From: UBA3496 sp964558115
GTDB lineage: Bacteria; UBA8248
NCBI GenBank assembly: GCA_964558115.1
Contig: CAZLCI010000005.1
Span: forward strand, 1-50,928
DNA: 50,928 nucleotides
Reading direction: 5' to 3'
The translations under genes were made by a program, and so were the position numbers. The notes beneath the pieces are model-generated. The model was not told the DNA's origin. It did not search any database and saw only the letters and a list, made by a program, of their open reading frames with translations. Shown in pieces: positions 36,743 through 46,584 of the stretch (position 1 is its first letter; each line of letters starts with the position of its first letter).

Positions 36743-38086
36743 TTATCCTTCCTTTATTTGATCATTCTCTTTATCAGAATGAGAATTATCATGGACATTA
36801 TGAATTTCAATTTCAATCTTAGCCTCATCATACAGCCAATTGATTGTTTTATTAAAATTAAGATTAGAAATAAGAGATTCTATAGAACCAGTCATAGCCA
36901 TACGTTTTTTTAATTTTTCTACCTCCATCCCATATCTTTGTGCAGTTTCTTGAATATGTAAATCTATCTCTTCCGGACCAATGCTGATTCCTTCATTTTC
37001 TCTAATACGATTTATAAGTATTAATTCTTGCACTCTCTTCTCTGCTTCAGGTTTGAGCTTTAAACGTATGTCCTCTCTTTGATTTTCTCCAATTTGAACA
37101 TCGGGGTTTTCGGTTTGATAACGTCTTTCTACTTCCTTCATTCTACCTTCTATCTCGCCTCTTACTAAACTAGGCGGAACTTCAAATGGATGCATTTCAA
37201 TAAGTTGTTCAATTAACTTTGTTATTCCCTGCTGTCTGTTTTGTTGCTCTTCTGACATATTCAAGTCTTTTTCAACTTGCTTTCTTAGTTCATCCACAGT
37301 CTTCATTTCACTACCAAGAGAATTGACAAAATCGTCATTCAAAGAAGGCAAATTAGCCTTTTTAACACTTTTTAAGTTTATTTTAAAAATAAATTTCTGC
37401 TGATCCACATCTTCGCCAGTACTTCCAGGAGGCTGAAAATCTACTTCTTTTTCTTCTCCTTTCTTCATTCCAAGAACAGATTCATCTAAAAGTTTCTCAT
37501 TTTGTGTTTCACCTAAAATAAGAGATTGATTTTCACCTTTAGTACCAGGAACAGATTCTCCATCTTTGAATGCTTCTATATCAAAAACTACATAATCACC
37601 GGATTCTGCATTCCTGTCTACATCTTCATAAGTTGCAGATTGATACAATAAGCGCTTGATATTTTCATCAATTAAATCATCAGTTACAGGACGGCTATTA
37701 ATACTAACCTCAATTCCTTTATAATCTTTTAAATCAATGGGAGGAATAACTTCTAAAGTAGCTTTATACGTCAACTCTTCAGAATCATCATTTATATTTA
37801 TATCAGTGATATTAGGTTCTCCAACTGGTCTCATCCCTTTTTCACTCAAAATATTAGTGTACGAATCTGAAATTAAATTTGTATAAACCTCATTTCTGAG
37901 TTCTTCGCCATAGTATCGCTCTAATACCTTCCTAGGGACTTTTCCTTTTCTAAATCCCTTTATATTCGCTCTTCCAGATAAATTTAAAAAAGCCTTTTCA
38001 ATGGCATTAGACACTTCCTTCTTAGGTATTCCTGCCTCAAGCTTCTTAGTACAATCACTAACATCATTAATTGTTATTTCTGACAT
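36743..38086 (-). CDS. tig: Trigger factor
   Basis: From ATG 38086 this is a 447-residue ribosome-bound chaperone. The N-terminal ribosome-binding domain contains the signature region IKGFRKGKVPRKVLERYYG near 45-65. The PPIase domain follows (about 160-245, GDYVVFDIEAFKDG), then the helical C-terminal arms. GGGGA lies 6 bases before 38086, which is preferred over an 11-residue longer frame. It leads the tig-clpP-clpX cluster. Confidence 0.95.
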   Translation of the reverse strand: MSEITINDVSDCTKKLEAGIPKKEVSNAIEKAFLNLSGRANIKGFRKGKVPRKVLERYYGEELRNEVYTNLISDSYTNILSEKGMRPVGEPNITDININDDSEELTYKATLEVIPPIDLKDYKGIEVSINSRPVTDDLIDENIKRLLYQSATYEDVDRNAESGDYVVFDIEAFKDGESVPGTKGENQSLILGETQNEKLLDESVLGMKKGEEKEVDFQPPGSTGEDVDQQKFIFKINLKSVKKANLPSLNDDFVNSLGSEMKTVDELRKQVEKDLNMSEEQQNRQQGITKLIEQLIEMHPFEVPPSLVRGEIEGRMKEVERRYQTENPDVQIGENQREDIRLKLKPEAEKRVQELILINRIRENEGISIGPEEIDLHIQETAQRYGMEVEKLKKRMAMTGSIESLISNLNFNKTINWLYDEAKIEIEIHNVHDNSHSDKENDQIKEG

Positions 38087-38147
38087 CAATTTTCCCCAAA
38101 AAATCGGATTATTATTCAAAGAGCATCACAATAAAAGTTCATATAAA

Positions 38148-38232
<85 letters not shown>

Positions 38233-38861
38233 ACATTTTCTATTTCTTTAAAATTTATATTTCAAAAAATCAAAATTATTTTTTTGTTTAATTTTAGCTT
38301 CTTCACGATTCTAACGCAAAAAAAAACCGTTTAAAAAATCAACAGGTTACACTAAATAAAAAAGGAGTTTTATTCAACACTAATAGTGATTTTTACAAGT
38401 TTTTTTCTCGAAATATAGTATGATTGGTAAATAAAAACTTTACCAGTTGCAATTCTATAAGTTGCGTATTCATCCTTTTCCTAAAGTTATTTATACTATT
38501 CTTCTTATTTTTTGAATACTTTCCCAATAAATTATAGAGATTTGTCTTAAAGAATCTGAAGAAACATATAAAAAAAGTTGCTTAACAAGGTTTTGTTTAC
38601 TCACAAAATAATCTTGCACTAAAATATATTATGAGTTGGGGAGTACCTAAAATATTTCACGTACTCATATATGAGACACTATTGTAGGCACAAGTGAAGA
38701 ATAAAACTGATATTAGAAATAGAGATTGGATAGTAAAGTTTATGATATCATCTCAGTTCATAGACACAGGTACACTTGTAAAAGAATGATTAAAACTTAC
38801 TCAAAAAATTAAATGGGGCGAGAATAAATCCCGCCCCAAAATTATTGCGAAAAAATTCTAT
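38233..38861. other. Non-coding stretch of 629 bases
   Basis: No frame longer than about 20 codons is supported on either strand. The region is very AT-rich. At its left end it could hold the promoter for tRNA-Leu and tig. It contains an inverted repeat GAGTAC (38641-38646) and GTACTC (38661-38666), which can alternatively pair as ATGAGT with ACTCAT, and at its right end the tctC terminator. I see no recognisable RNA gene and no decayed gene. Confidence 0.5.
38805..38838 (-). terminator. Terminator downstream of tctC
   Basis: GGGGCG at 38815-38820 pairs with CGCCCC at 38832-38837 around an 11-base loop, extended by one T-A pair. On the minus strand the stem is followed by an ATTTAATTTTTT tail. 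It begins 24 bases after the tctC stop and ends the tctB-tctA-tctC transcript. Confidence 0.8.
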
Positions 38862-39848
38862 TTATTTCTTTTTCTTATAACCCATTGTCTTGAAAAGCTG
38901 TCCATAAAAATCAATTTCATTGTCATATGCTTTTCTCAATTCTGGACCAGATAATGGAGCAAGACTTTCCCCGAAACGTTTAATTAATTTTTTCAGTGTC
39001 TTACTCTTAGCTGCTTTGTGTAAAGCAGTCTTCAAAACTTCAATTCGATCATTAGGTGTTCCTTTAGGAGCCATAAATACTCTCCAAGACTTATAAATAT
39101 AATCTACACCCAATTCTCTAAAAGTAGGATATTTTTTCCCAAATTCTTTCATACGTTCTTCCGAAGCAGTAGCAAGTAGTCTTAACTGTCCTCTTTTAAC
39201 TCTACTTAAAGTTCCACCAGTTGTTACATTAGCCCAACCAGCGTCGACATGACCACCCCACATTGCCTGCCATGCCTTACCTCCACCTCTAAAGGGAACA
39301 TGCTTAAACTTAACATTTTTAGCTCTCATCATCTGTAAAATTCCTAAGTGACTAGAACCCCATGCACCATTTGAAGAAATGGAAATCTTTCCTGGTCTCT
39401 TCTTAGCGTCATCAAGTAGATCCTGAAGATTTTTCCATGGTTTTTCAGATCTAACAACAAGCAAAAATGGAGCGTAATTAACCTGGAAGAACGGAATAAA
39501 ATCAGTTTTTGGATCAAAACCCATATTTCTTGCATGAGGAGCTATTGCAAAATGTGAACCAGAACCAAGAGCTATAGTATATCCATCAGGCTTAGAACGT
39601 TTAAGTGCAGTCATACCAATTTTTCCACCACCACCACCTCTAACAGTACACAAAAAAGGTTGTCCAAGGTGTTCGTGAATTACACTTGCAACAGCACGAC
39701 AATGCATGTCGTGTGAACCTCCTGCACCAGTTGCCAAAATAACCTTAATTGGCTTATTTGGATATTTAGCATCTGCGCTTCCTACTATTGTGAAAAGAAC
39801 AGCAAGAACTAGTACGCTTAAATAAACAAAAACTTTACTCTTATACAT
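38862..39848 (-). CDS. tctC: Tripartite tricarboxylate transporter substrate-binding protein (TctC/Bug)
   Basis: From ATG 39848, with AGGAG six bases upstream, the protein is 328 residues. It has a Sec signal peptide cut after about ADA at 27. The mature start YPNKPIKVILATGAGGSHD is the typical Bug-family beginning, with later KPDGYTIALGSG and VPFRGGGKAWQA segments. The family binds carboxylates such as citrate, tartrate or aromatic acids in the periplasm; the ligand cannot be predicted here. Gene order tctB-tctA-tctC in transcription. Confidence 0.92.
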   Translation of the reverse strand: MYKSKVFVYLSVLVLAVLFTIVGSADAKYPNKPIKVILATGAGGSHDMHCRAVASVIHEHLGQPFLCTVRGGGGGKIGMTALKRSKPDGYTIALGSGSHFAIAPHARNMGFDPKTDFIPFFQVNYAPFLLVVRSEKPWKNLQDLLDDAKKRPGKISISSNGAWGSSHLGILQMMRAKNVKFKHVPFRGGGKAWQAMWGGHVDAGWANVTTGGTLSRVKRGQLRLLATASEERMKEFGKKYPTFRELGVDYIYKSWRVFMAPKGTPNDRIEVLKTALHKAAKSKTLKKLIKRFGESLAPLSGPELRKAYDNEIDFYGQLFKTMGYKKKK

Positions 39849-39882
39849 ACCTTTCTCCTTATGAATGGTAAGCAAATTTGGC

Positions 39883-41385
39883 TTATTCAGCTTCAGCCCA
39901 TGGCTTCTTCCAAATAGCCATTCCTAATAAGAAAACACTAAGTAAAATTAAAAAGCCAGAAACTGGAAAACCTCCAGCTAATTTAGTAAAAAATACAAAA
40001 TAATCACCATCAGACAATAATAAAGCTTGCTTCATAGACTCCTCTGCTGTTTCAGTAAGAATAAATGCGATAACAAGAGGGGCAAGAGGAAATCTCAACT
40101 TACGAAGGCCGTATCCACAAAGACCAAAAAATAGCGCAAGTTTTACATCTTCAATATTATTCTGATAAATGAAACCTCCTACTACGCAGAGCAGGAGAAT
40201 TATTGGAACCAAAACTGATTTTCGAATTGTGACTAGCCGAGCAAATAACCCAGTAAGAAGTTTTCCTTGAAGAAGCATAATAGGATTTCCAACCAAAAGA
40301 AGAGCAAAAATACCATACATAGTTGAAGCTTGTTCTTCAAAAAGCTCAGGGCCAGGGCGTAATCCCTGCGCCATAAATGCCCCCATAAGAATAGCTGCTG
40401 AAGCACTTCCCGGAATACCAAAGGTCAAAGTTGGAATCAAATCTGCACCTGCAACCGCACTATTTGAAGCTTCGGCAGCTGCAACTCCCTCATAACTTCC
40501 TTTTCCATATTCTTCAGGACGTTTGGACGAGCGTTTAGCAAGAGCATAACTAATAAATGTAGCTATTGCAGCGCCTGTTCCAGGTATCGCTCCAATCGCA
40601 GTTCCAATACAAGACGAGCGAATTATCGCCCATTTTGCTTGAAATAATTCGATCCACTTTAGTGATCTTCCACCTTTCAAATGAGAAGATTCTGGAGGAT
40701 TGGCAAGTTCAACAATTTTTTTCTCTGACTGAATCAAAACTTCACTAATAGCAAAAAGTCCGATCAACATAGGAACTATTCCAACACTATCGGCAATATT
40801 TGCAATCCCAAATGTGAAACGCTCAGAACCCGAAATAATATCTTGGCCAACAAGACCAATTAAAATTCCTATGAGCATAGAAAGAAGACCCTTTAACACT
40901 GAAGAACCCGTAACAGCAGAAATAATAGTTAATCCAAGAACCATGAGAGCAAAGAATTCTGTCGGACCAAATAACAGTGCAACTGCAGCAAGAGGAAAAG
41001 CAGCTAGAATTAAAACAATGTCACTAAACGTATCTCCTAGAGTCGAGGAATAAAGTGCCATTTGAATTGCACTCCTAGCCTCACCTTTTTTGGCTAAAGG
41101 ATAACCATCTAGAGTTGTTGCAGCAGCAGCGGCTGTACCTGGAGTATTTATCAAAATTGCGGGTATGGAACCACCAAAAAGTGCTCCTTTATGGATTCCT
41201 AAAAGGAAAGGAATACCGTTGATCGGTGTCATAAAAAAAGAAAAAGGCACTAAAACTGCTATAGCCATTACACTTGTTAGTCCAGGAATAGCCCCTACAG
41301 TAATACCTGCAAAAACACCAAGTGCAACCATACCAAGAGCTTGTAAAGTTATAGCTTGCATTATTGCATCAAAAATCTGTTCCAT
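39883..41385 (-). CDS. tctA: Tripartite tricarboxylate transporter large membrane subunit (TctA)
   Basis: A 500-residue membrane protein with ten or more helices. The family blocks are GAIPGLTSVMAIAVLVPFSF near 32-51, LGIHKGALFGGSIPAILINTPGTA near 62, and AIPGTGAAIATFISYALAKR plus TFGIPGSASAAILMGAFM later. The duplicated Gly-Pro-rich loops are the expected signature. It works with TctB as the sodium- or proton-driven pump for substrate delivered by TctC. ATG 41385 has AAGGA 9 bases upstream. Confidence 0.95.
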   Translation of the reverse strand: MEQIFDAIMQAITLQALGMVALGVFAGITVGAIPGLTSVMAIAVLVPFSFFMTPINGIPFLLGIHKGALFGGSIPAILINTPGTAAAAATTLDGYPLAKKGEARSAIQMALYSSTLGDTFSDIVLILAAFPLAAVALLFGPTEFFALMVLGLTIISAVTGSSVLKGLLSMLIGILIGLVGQDIISGSERFTFGIANIADSVGIVPMLIGLFAISEVLIQSEKKIVELANPPESSHLKGGRSLKWIELFQAKWAIIRSSCIGTAIGAIPGTGAAIATFISYALAKRSSKRPEEYGKGSYEGVAAAEASNSAVAGADLIPTLTFGIPGSASAAILMGAFMAQGLRPGPELFEEQASTMYGIFALLLVGNPIMLLQGKLLTGLFARLVTIRKSVLVPIILLLCVVGGFIYQNNIEDVKLALFFGLCGYGLRKLRFPLAPLVIAFILTETAEESMKQALLLSDGDYFVFFTKLAGGFPVSGFLILLSVFLLGMAIWKKPWAEAE

Positions 41386-41391
41386 CAAAAA

Positions 41392-41895
41392 TTATCCTTT
41401 TATGTAACCTAGCAATTGATTAATCAACTCACCTTCAGGCAGCATTACTTTGAAAGAAATCCAAAAAAATCGTTCTATTGAAAATGGAACAAAAAGTGCA
41501 ACTGGAATGATAATTCTCCAATTTCTTGTCCCATAAAAAAATATTAAAAAAGCCAAGAAAAAAGGAGAACTTAAGTGAAAACCGAGCCATTCCAAAAGAT
41601 ACACGTAAACCGTAGAAGCAAAAAAAACGACGGCCGCTTGAAAAAAAGGTCTTTTATTTGAAGAAGGAACAGCCTTCTCCTCTACTTTGTTTCTAAGAGT
41701 ATCCGCGACTAGCAGTAGACTAACAAATCCGAAAATGCAAATTGTTATTTGAGGAAATGTTTCAGGCCGAAAAACACGTCCAGCAAACTCAGACTCAGAA
41801 AAGGAAGATATAATCTGAGTAGGAATTAAATAGAAGAAATAAATCATACTGAATAAAACAAATATTATTCCAACTGACAAATCTTTTCTGTTCAT
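41392..41895 (-). CDS. tctB: Tripartite tricarboxylate transporter small membrane subunit (TctB)
   Basis: A 167-residue protein with four hydrophobic segments and the TctB size and start (RKDLSVGIIFVLFSMIYFFY). The segment FRPETFPQITICIFGFVSLL matches the family. It is first in its operon, 6 bases before the tctA start. Sequence conservation of TctB is low, so the name rests partly on position. Confidence 0.88.
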   Translation of the reverse strand: MNRKDLSVGIIFVLFSMIYFFYLIPTQIISSFSESEFAGRVFRPETFPQITICIFGFVSLLLVADTLRNKVEEKAVPSSNKRPFFQAAVVFFASTVYVYLLEWLGFHLSSPFFLAFLIFFYGTRNWRIIIPVALFVPFSIERFFWISFKVMLPEGELINQLLGYIKG

Positions 41896-42056
41896 TCAAA
41901 GGACCCTAAAAAAAAATGGAAACCTGAACCCATTTAAATACGTAAAAAACGTAGTTATATGTTCATACTTAAGACCTTAAAATAATAAACAAATAACTAC
42001 AAGGAATACGTTAAAAAAATCTATCAATCAATGAGAAAAGAATTTTTGAAAACTAT

Positions 42057-42776
42057 TTACTGGGAAGTAGGCCAAACTCTTTCTCCAAGAGTAGGAGAAC
42101 CGGGAGAATGGATCAAACTTTTCACAGCATTTTTTGAACGTTGAATAGCTTCTGTATTAAAGTTTTTCAAAAGAGATTTCGCACTAGTCCACTCGTACAT
42201 TATCCCATGTTTTGGCCAACCTGAAACAGAAACAAGTAACCGTGCACCTACACACCCCTCCATTTTTTTAAGACGCGGCATACGAACTTGTGCATACCAT
42301 GAACTAAGTTCTTCTTCGTTCTTAAGTGAATTCACATTAAAAGTCCCAATCTGTATTGCAGGCCCAGGAGTAATCCCTGGACTTCTGGAGTAAGATTCCA
42401 TTCCTTCTATTCGGTCTTGTACCATAAAAATACAAGACCGTTCTCCAATCCTTCGACTTAACATCTTTTTTTCCTCTTTAGTTCGATTCTCTTTTAATTG
42501 AGAAGAAGAAGGATCAACAAATGCGATAGGCATTTCAGCACCAAAAAGGATTAAATACTCATTCCCATTGGGAACACTGGGATCATCTGTATGAACCAAA
42601 ATTCTTTCTTTCTCTTTCTCTCTTTCTTCATTCCAGATATTCTTAATATGTGTGCCCCATAAGTAGCCATTTCGTTTTAAAACTTTTGGGATATGTATCT
42701 CATGCAACCAAGAAATATAATCATCTCTTCCTTCTTGAGGAAGATCGTACCAAGTTGCCGAAATCGCATTATCCAT
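42057..42776 (-). CDS. Uncharacterised protein encoded directly after metH
   Basis: The 239-residue soluble protein has no signal or membrane helix. It appears to contain two similar halves: an N-terminal part with ISATWYDLPQEGRDDYISWLHEIHIP and a second part with SSWYAQVRMPRLKKMEG. Each has the order of a dimeric alpha/beta-barrel (ferredoxin-like) domain such as EthD- or ABM-type proteins, suggesting a fold but not a function. GAAAGGG lies 6 bases before ATG 42776, 18 bases after the metH stop, so the two are probably cotranscribed. Trp and charged residues are abundant. Confidence 0.65.
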   Translation of the reverse strand: MDNAISATWYDLPQEGRDDYISWLHEIHIPKVLKRNGYLWGTHIKNIWNEEREKEKERILVHTDDPSVPNGNEYLILFGAEMPIAFVDPSSSQLKENRTKEEKKMLSRRIGERSCIFMVQDRIEGMESYSRSPGITPGPAIQIGTFNVNSLKNEEELSSWYAQVRMPRLKKMEGCVGARLLVSVSGWPKHGIMYEWTSAKSLLKNFNTEAIQRSKNAVKSLIHSPGSPTLGERVWPTSQ

Positions 42777-42794
42777 AGAGAACCCTTTCAAAAG

Positions 42795-45700
42795 TTAAGG
42801 ATTGTAGTCAAGGCTTGAACCAAGCCATTTTTCAACTTCTCTCTTCTCCATTTTTTTTCTTGTAGCGTAATCTTCTACTTGATCTCTCCCAATTTTACCT
42901 ATACCAAAATATTGAGAGTGGGGACTCCCAAAATAAAAACCTGCAACCGATGCAGCTGGATAAATCGCGCAATTCTCAGTTAATTTCATTTTAGTATTTT
43001 TTTCTACATTTAATAGTTTGAATAAAATTCTTTTTTCAGAATGATCCGGACATGCAGGGTATCCTGGAGCGGGTCTCACTCCAATATAAGATTCTTTAAT
43101 TAAAGATTCATTATTAAAATCCTCTTTAGGTGAATATCCCCAAAATTCTTTTCTCACTCTCTCGTGTAATCTCTCCGCAAAAGCTTCTGCCAACCTATCG
43201 GCAATTGCTTTTATCAGGATCGAATTATAATCGTCATTATTTGCTTCATGTTTTTCAACTAGAGCATCTATACCATGCCCAGCAGTCACTGCAAATGCTC
43301 CTATATAATCATCAATTTTGTCTTCTTTCATAGCTATAAAATCTGCCAAACATAAATTATGAGTATTATTTTTTTTATCTAATTGCTGTCTTAAAAAATG
43401 TACAACTTCTAGTGTATCTAATCTATTTTCATCAGAGTAAATTTCTACATCATCTCCAACAGAATTAGCTGGAAATATACCAAAAACTCCTGACATACGC
43501 AGTTCTTGATTCTCTATTATAGATTGAAGAATTCTCTGTGCATCTTCATAAAGTCTTTTTGATTCCTCTCCCATAGAGGGATCTGAAAAGATTTTAGGGA
43601 AGGTTCCTCTCATTTCCCAAGCAGAGAAAAAAGGAGTCCAATCTATTCTTTCTATTACATCCTGAACAGGATAATTTTTAAAAACTTTTATCCCAATAAA
43701 ATTCGGTTTATGTATATTTTTATTAGAAGTTTCATACATAGGTTTATTTGAACGGGCACTATCTAAAGATAAAATATTTGAAAATGACTCTTTTCTCTCT
43801 CTCCTAACACGAATTTCTTGATATTCATCCACAATTTCCTTAAAGAAACCTTTCTTCAAAGCCTCATTTGTCACATTATTCATAACATTCACACTTCTTG
43901 AAGCATCTTTTACATAGACAGTAGGTCCAGTATATTCTGGGGAAATTTTGATCGCAGTGTGTACCCTTGAAGTCGTTGCTCCGCCAATCAACAAAGGGAC
44001 CTGTAAACCTATTCTTTCCATTTCTTTTGCTACGAAAACCATTTCATCTAAAGAAGGAGTAATTAATCCGCTTAGTCCTATTACCTGTACCCCATGTTTT
44101 TTCGCTTGATTAATTATTTCTGATGATGAAACCATTACTCCTAAATCTATTACTTCAAAGTTATTACATTGCAAAACAACTCCAACAATGTTTTTTCCTA
44201 TATCATGCACATCACCTTTAACAGTAGCCATGAGAATTTTTCCTTTTTCTCCTAGACCAGACCCACCCTTTTTAGCTTCAATAAATGGAGTTAGATGGGC
44301 AACAGCCGTTTTCATTACTCTTGCACTTTTTACAACTTGGGGTAGAAACATTTTTCCAGACCCAAACAAATCTCCCACAACATTCATTCCATCCATCAAA
44401 GGACCTTCAATCACTTGAATGGGTTCTTTTAACTTTAATCGTGCTTCCTCTGCATCCTCAACAATAAACTTAGATACACCATTGACCAGCGCATGAGAAA
44501 TACGCTCTTCGACAGAATTTTCTCTCCATGAGAGATCATCCCCTTTTGTTTTTTTCATTCCCTGCACTTCTGAAGCAATTTCAAGAAGTTTTTCTGTAGC
44601 ATCATCTTTTCTGTTAAGAAGAACATCTTCAACTTTTTCCAAAACGTCTTTAGGAATATCGTCATAAACTGCGAGTTGCCCCGCATTTACAATTCCCATA
44701 TCCATACCATTTTCTATAGCATGATACAAAAATGCAGAATGCATAAATTCACGAATACCGTTGTTTCCCCTAAAAGAAAAAGAAACATTACTTACACCAC
44801 CACTGACCAAAGCACCTGGAAGTTTTCTTTTAATGAGTCTGACAGATTCGAAAAATGCCTTTGCATAATCATTATGCTCATCAATTCCAGTAGCTACCGC
44901 GAAAATATTAGGATCAAAAATAATATCTGTCGGTTCAAAACCTACTTTCTCAATTAAAATCTGAAATGCCCTCGTACAAACCTCCAATTTTTTTTCGGCT
45001 GTTTCCGCTTGTCCGGTTTCATCAAATGCCATAACGAGGACGGAAGCACCGTACTGTTTTACAAGTCTCGCTTGTTCGATAAAGGCCTCTTCTCCTTCTT
45101 TGAGACTTATCGAATTGACGATTGGTTTCCCTTGAACACACTTTAATCCAGATTCAATGACTTCCCATTTTGATGAATCTATCATGAAAGGAACTCTACA
45201 AATTTCGGGCTCTGAGGCTAACAATTTCAAAAACGTAGTCATAGCCTCAACAGAATCCAACATTCCTTCATCCATATTGATATCAATAATTTGCGCACCA
45301 TTTTGGACTTGCTGAAGTGCAATTTGCACTGCCTCCTCATATTCTCCTTGTAAAATGAGTTTTGAAAATCTTGCAGAACCAGCCACATTCGTTCTTTCAC
45401 CAATATTTACAAAACCTGTTTCTTCTCCAATATTAAGTGGCTCTAAACCACTTAGTCTGCAGCGTTTTTGCACTTCTGGAATTTTGCGGGGAGCAATCGA
45501 AGATAATGCATCAGCAATAGCTTGTACGTGTTTAGGAGTAGTGCCACAACAACCACCAACAATATTTACGAATCCTGAAGTTGCAAATTCACAAAGATGA
45601 GAAGCCATAAATTCAGGAGAATCATCATAATAGCCAAGTTCATTCGGCAACCCTGCATTAGGCCAAGTACTTACTCTTGTATTTGCAACTCTAGATAACT

Positions 45701-46490
45701 CTTCCACATATTCTCGCAGTTGTGTTACTCCTAGTGCACAATTCAAACCAACTGCAAAAGGTTTATAGGATGCTATAGAATTCCAGAAAGATTCCGTAGT
45801 CTGTCCAGAAAGCGTTCTGCCGCTTGCATCCGTAATAGTACCTGAAACCATTACAGGAAGTTTTATTTCATTTTTCTGAAAGTAACTTTCAATAGCAAAG
45901 AGTGCTGCTTTGCAATTAAGTGTATCAAAAACGGTCTCAACGAGTATCAAATCTGATCCCCCGTTAATAAGCCCACTTAAAGATGTCGTATAAGCTTCGA
46001 CTAGTTCATCAAAACTTATGTTTCTAAACCCAGGATCATTTACATCCGGAGAAATAGAAGCAGTTCGGTTCGTTGGTCCAAGCACTCCGGCTACATAACG
46101 AAAATCACTTGAATCGAGTTTTTCTTTTTCGTCTGCAACTTCTCTCGCAATTTTGGCTGAACTAAAATTTAGCTCATATGCAAATTCTTCCATCTTGTAA
46201 TCTGCCATTGAAATTGATGTTGAATTGAAGGAATTTGTTTCAATGATGTCTGCGCCAGCGTCCAGAAAGGATCTATGTATAGATTGAATGAGTTTTGGCT
46301 GCGTAATCGAAAGGAGATCGTTATTCCCTTTTAATTCAGAATCATGAGTCTCAAATTTTTTTCCTCTAAAATCTTCTTCTGAAAGTTTATGGGACTGAAT
46401 CATCGTTCCCATAGCCCCATCCAAAATCATAATTCTTTGACAGAGAGTTTCTTCTAATTTTTTTAGTCTTTCTTCTCTTCTCTTATCCAT
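42795..46490 (-). CDS. metH: Cobalamin-dependent methionine synthase
   Basis: The 1231-residue enzyme transfers the methyl group of 5-methyl-THF to homocysteine through B12. All four modules are present in order: homocysteine/zinc domain (to about 340, zinc pair in GGCCGTTP near 315), pterin-binding domain (VNIGERTNVAGSARF near 358), cap and cobalamin domain (GDVHDIGKNIVG near 762, axial His), and the AdoMet reactivation domain (RPAPGYPACPDHSEK near 1138). ATG 46490 is chosen; a TTG at 46508 would add six residues. No cobalamin riboswitch was seen in the 94 bases upstream. Confidence 0.96.
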   Translation of the reverse strand: MDKRREERLKKLEETLCQRIMILDGAMGTMIQSHKLSEEDFRGKKFETHDSELKGNNDLLSITQPKLIQSIHRSFLDAGADIIETNSFNSTSISMADYKMEEFAYELNFSSAKIAREVADEKEKLDSSDFRYVAGVLGPTNRTASISPDVNDPGFRNISFDELVEAYTTSLSGLINGGSDLILVETVFDTLNCKAALFAIESYFQKNEIKLPVMVSGTITDASGRTLSGQTTESFWNSIASYKPFAVGLNCALGVTQLREYVEELSRVANTRVSTWPNAGLPNELGYYDDSPEFMASHLCEFATSGFVNIVGGCCGTTPKHVQAIADALSSIAPRKIPEVQKRCRLSGLEPLNIGEETGFVNIGERTNVAGSARFSKLILQGEYEEAVQIALQQVQNGAQIIDINMDEGMLDSVEAMTTFLKLLASEPEICRVPFMIDSSKWEVIESGLKCVQGKPIVNSISLKEGEEAFIEQARLVKQYGASVLVMAFDETGQAETAEKKLEVCTRAFQILIEKVGFEPTDIIFDPNIFAVATGIDEHNDYAKAFFESVRLIKRKLPGALVSGGVSNVSFSFRGNNGIREFMHSAFLYHAIENGMDMGIVNAGQLAVYDDIPKDVLEKVEDVLLNRKDDATEKLLEIASEVQGMKKTKGDDLSWRENSVEERISHALVNGVSKFIVEDAEEARLKLKEPIQVIEGPLMDGMNVVGDLFGSGKMFLPQVVKSARVMKTAVAHLTPFIEAKKGGSGLGEKGKILMATVKGDVHDIGKNIVGVVLQCNNFEVIDLGVMVSSSEIINQAKKHGVQVIGLSGLITPSLDEMVFVAKEMERIGLQVPLLIGGATTSRVHTAIKISPEYTGPTVYVKDASRSVNVMNNVTNEALKKGFFKEIVDEYQEIRVRRERKESFSNILSLDSARSNKPMYETSNKNIHKPNFIGIKVFKNYPVQDVIERIDWTPFFSAWEMRGTFPKIFSDPSMGEESKRLYEDAQRILQSIIENQELRMSGVFGIFPANSVGDDVEIYSDENRLDTLEVVHFLRQQLDKKNNTHNLCLADFIAMKEDKIDDYIGAFAVTAGHGIDALVEKHEANNDDYNSILIKAIADRLAEAFAERLHERVRKEFWGYSPKEDFNNESLIKESYIGVRPAPGYPACPDHSEKRILFKLLNVEKNTKMKLTENCAIYPAASVAGFYFGSPHSQYFGIGKIGRDQVEDYATRKKMEKREVEKWLGSSLDYNP

Positions 46491-46584
46491 TGAATCAAAA
46501 AACCTCAATTACAATTGAATAGCAAAACAATTAAAAGTTCTGATTAAAAAGGTAACTTAGGAAAAGATTGCAACTTCGAGGAAG

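Noticed and set aside
46509..46584. Cobalamin riboswitch upstream of metH
   Set aside because: The gap is too short and lacks the conserved B12-box sequence.
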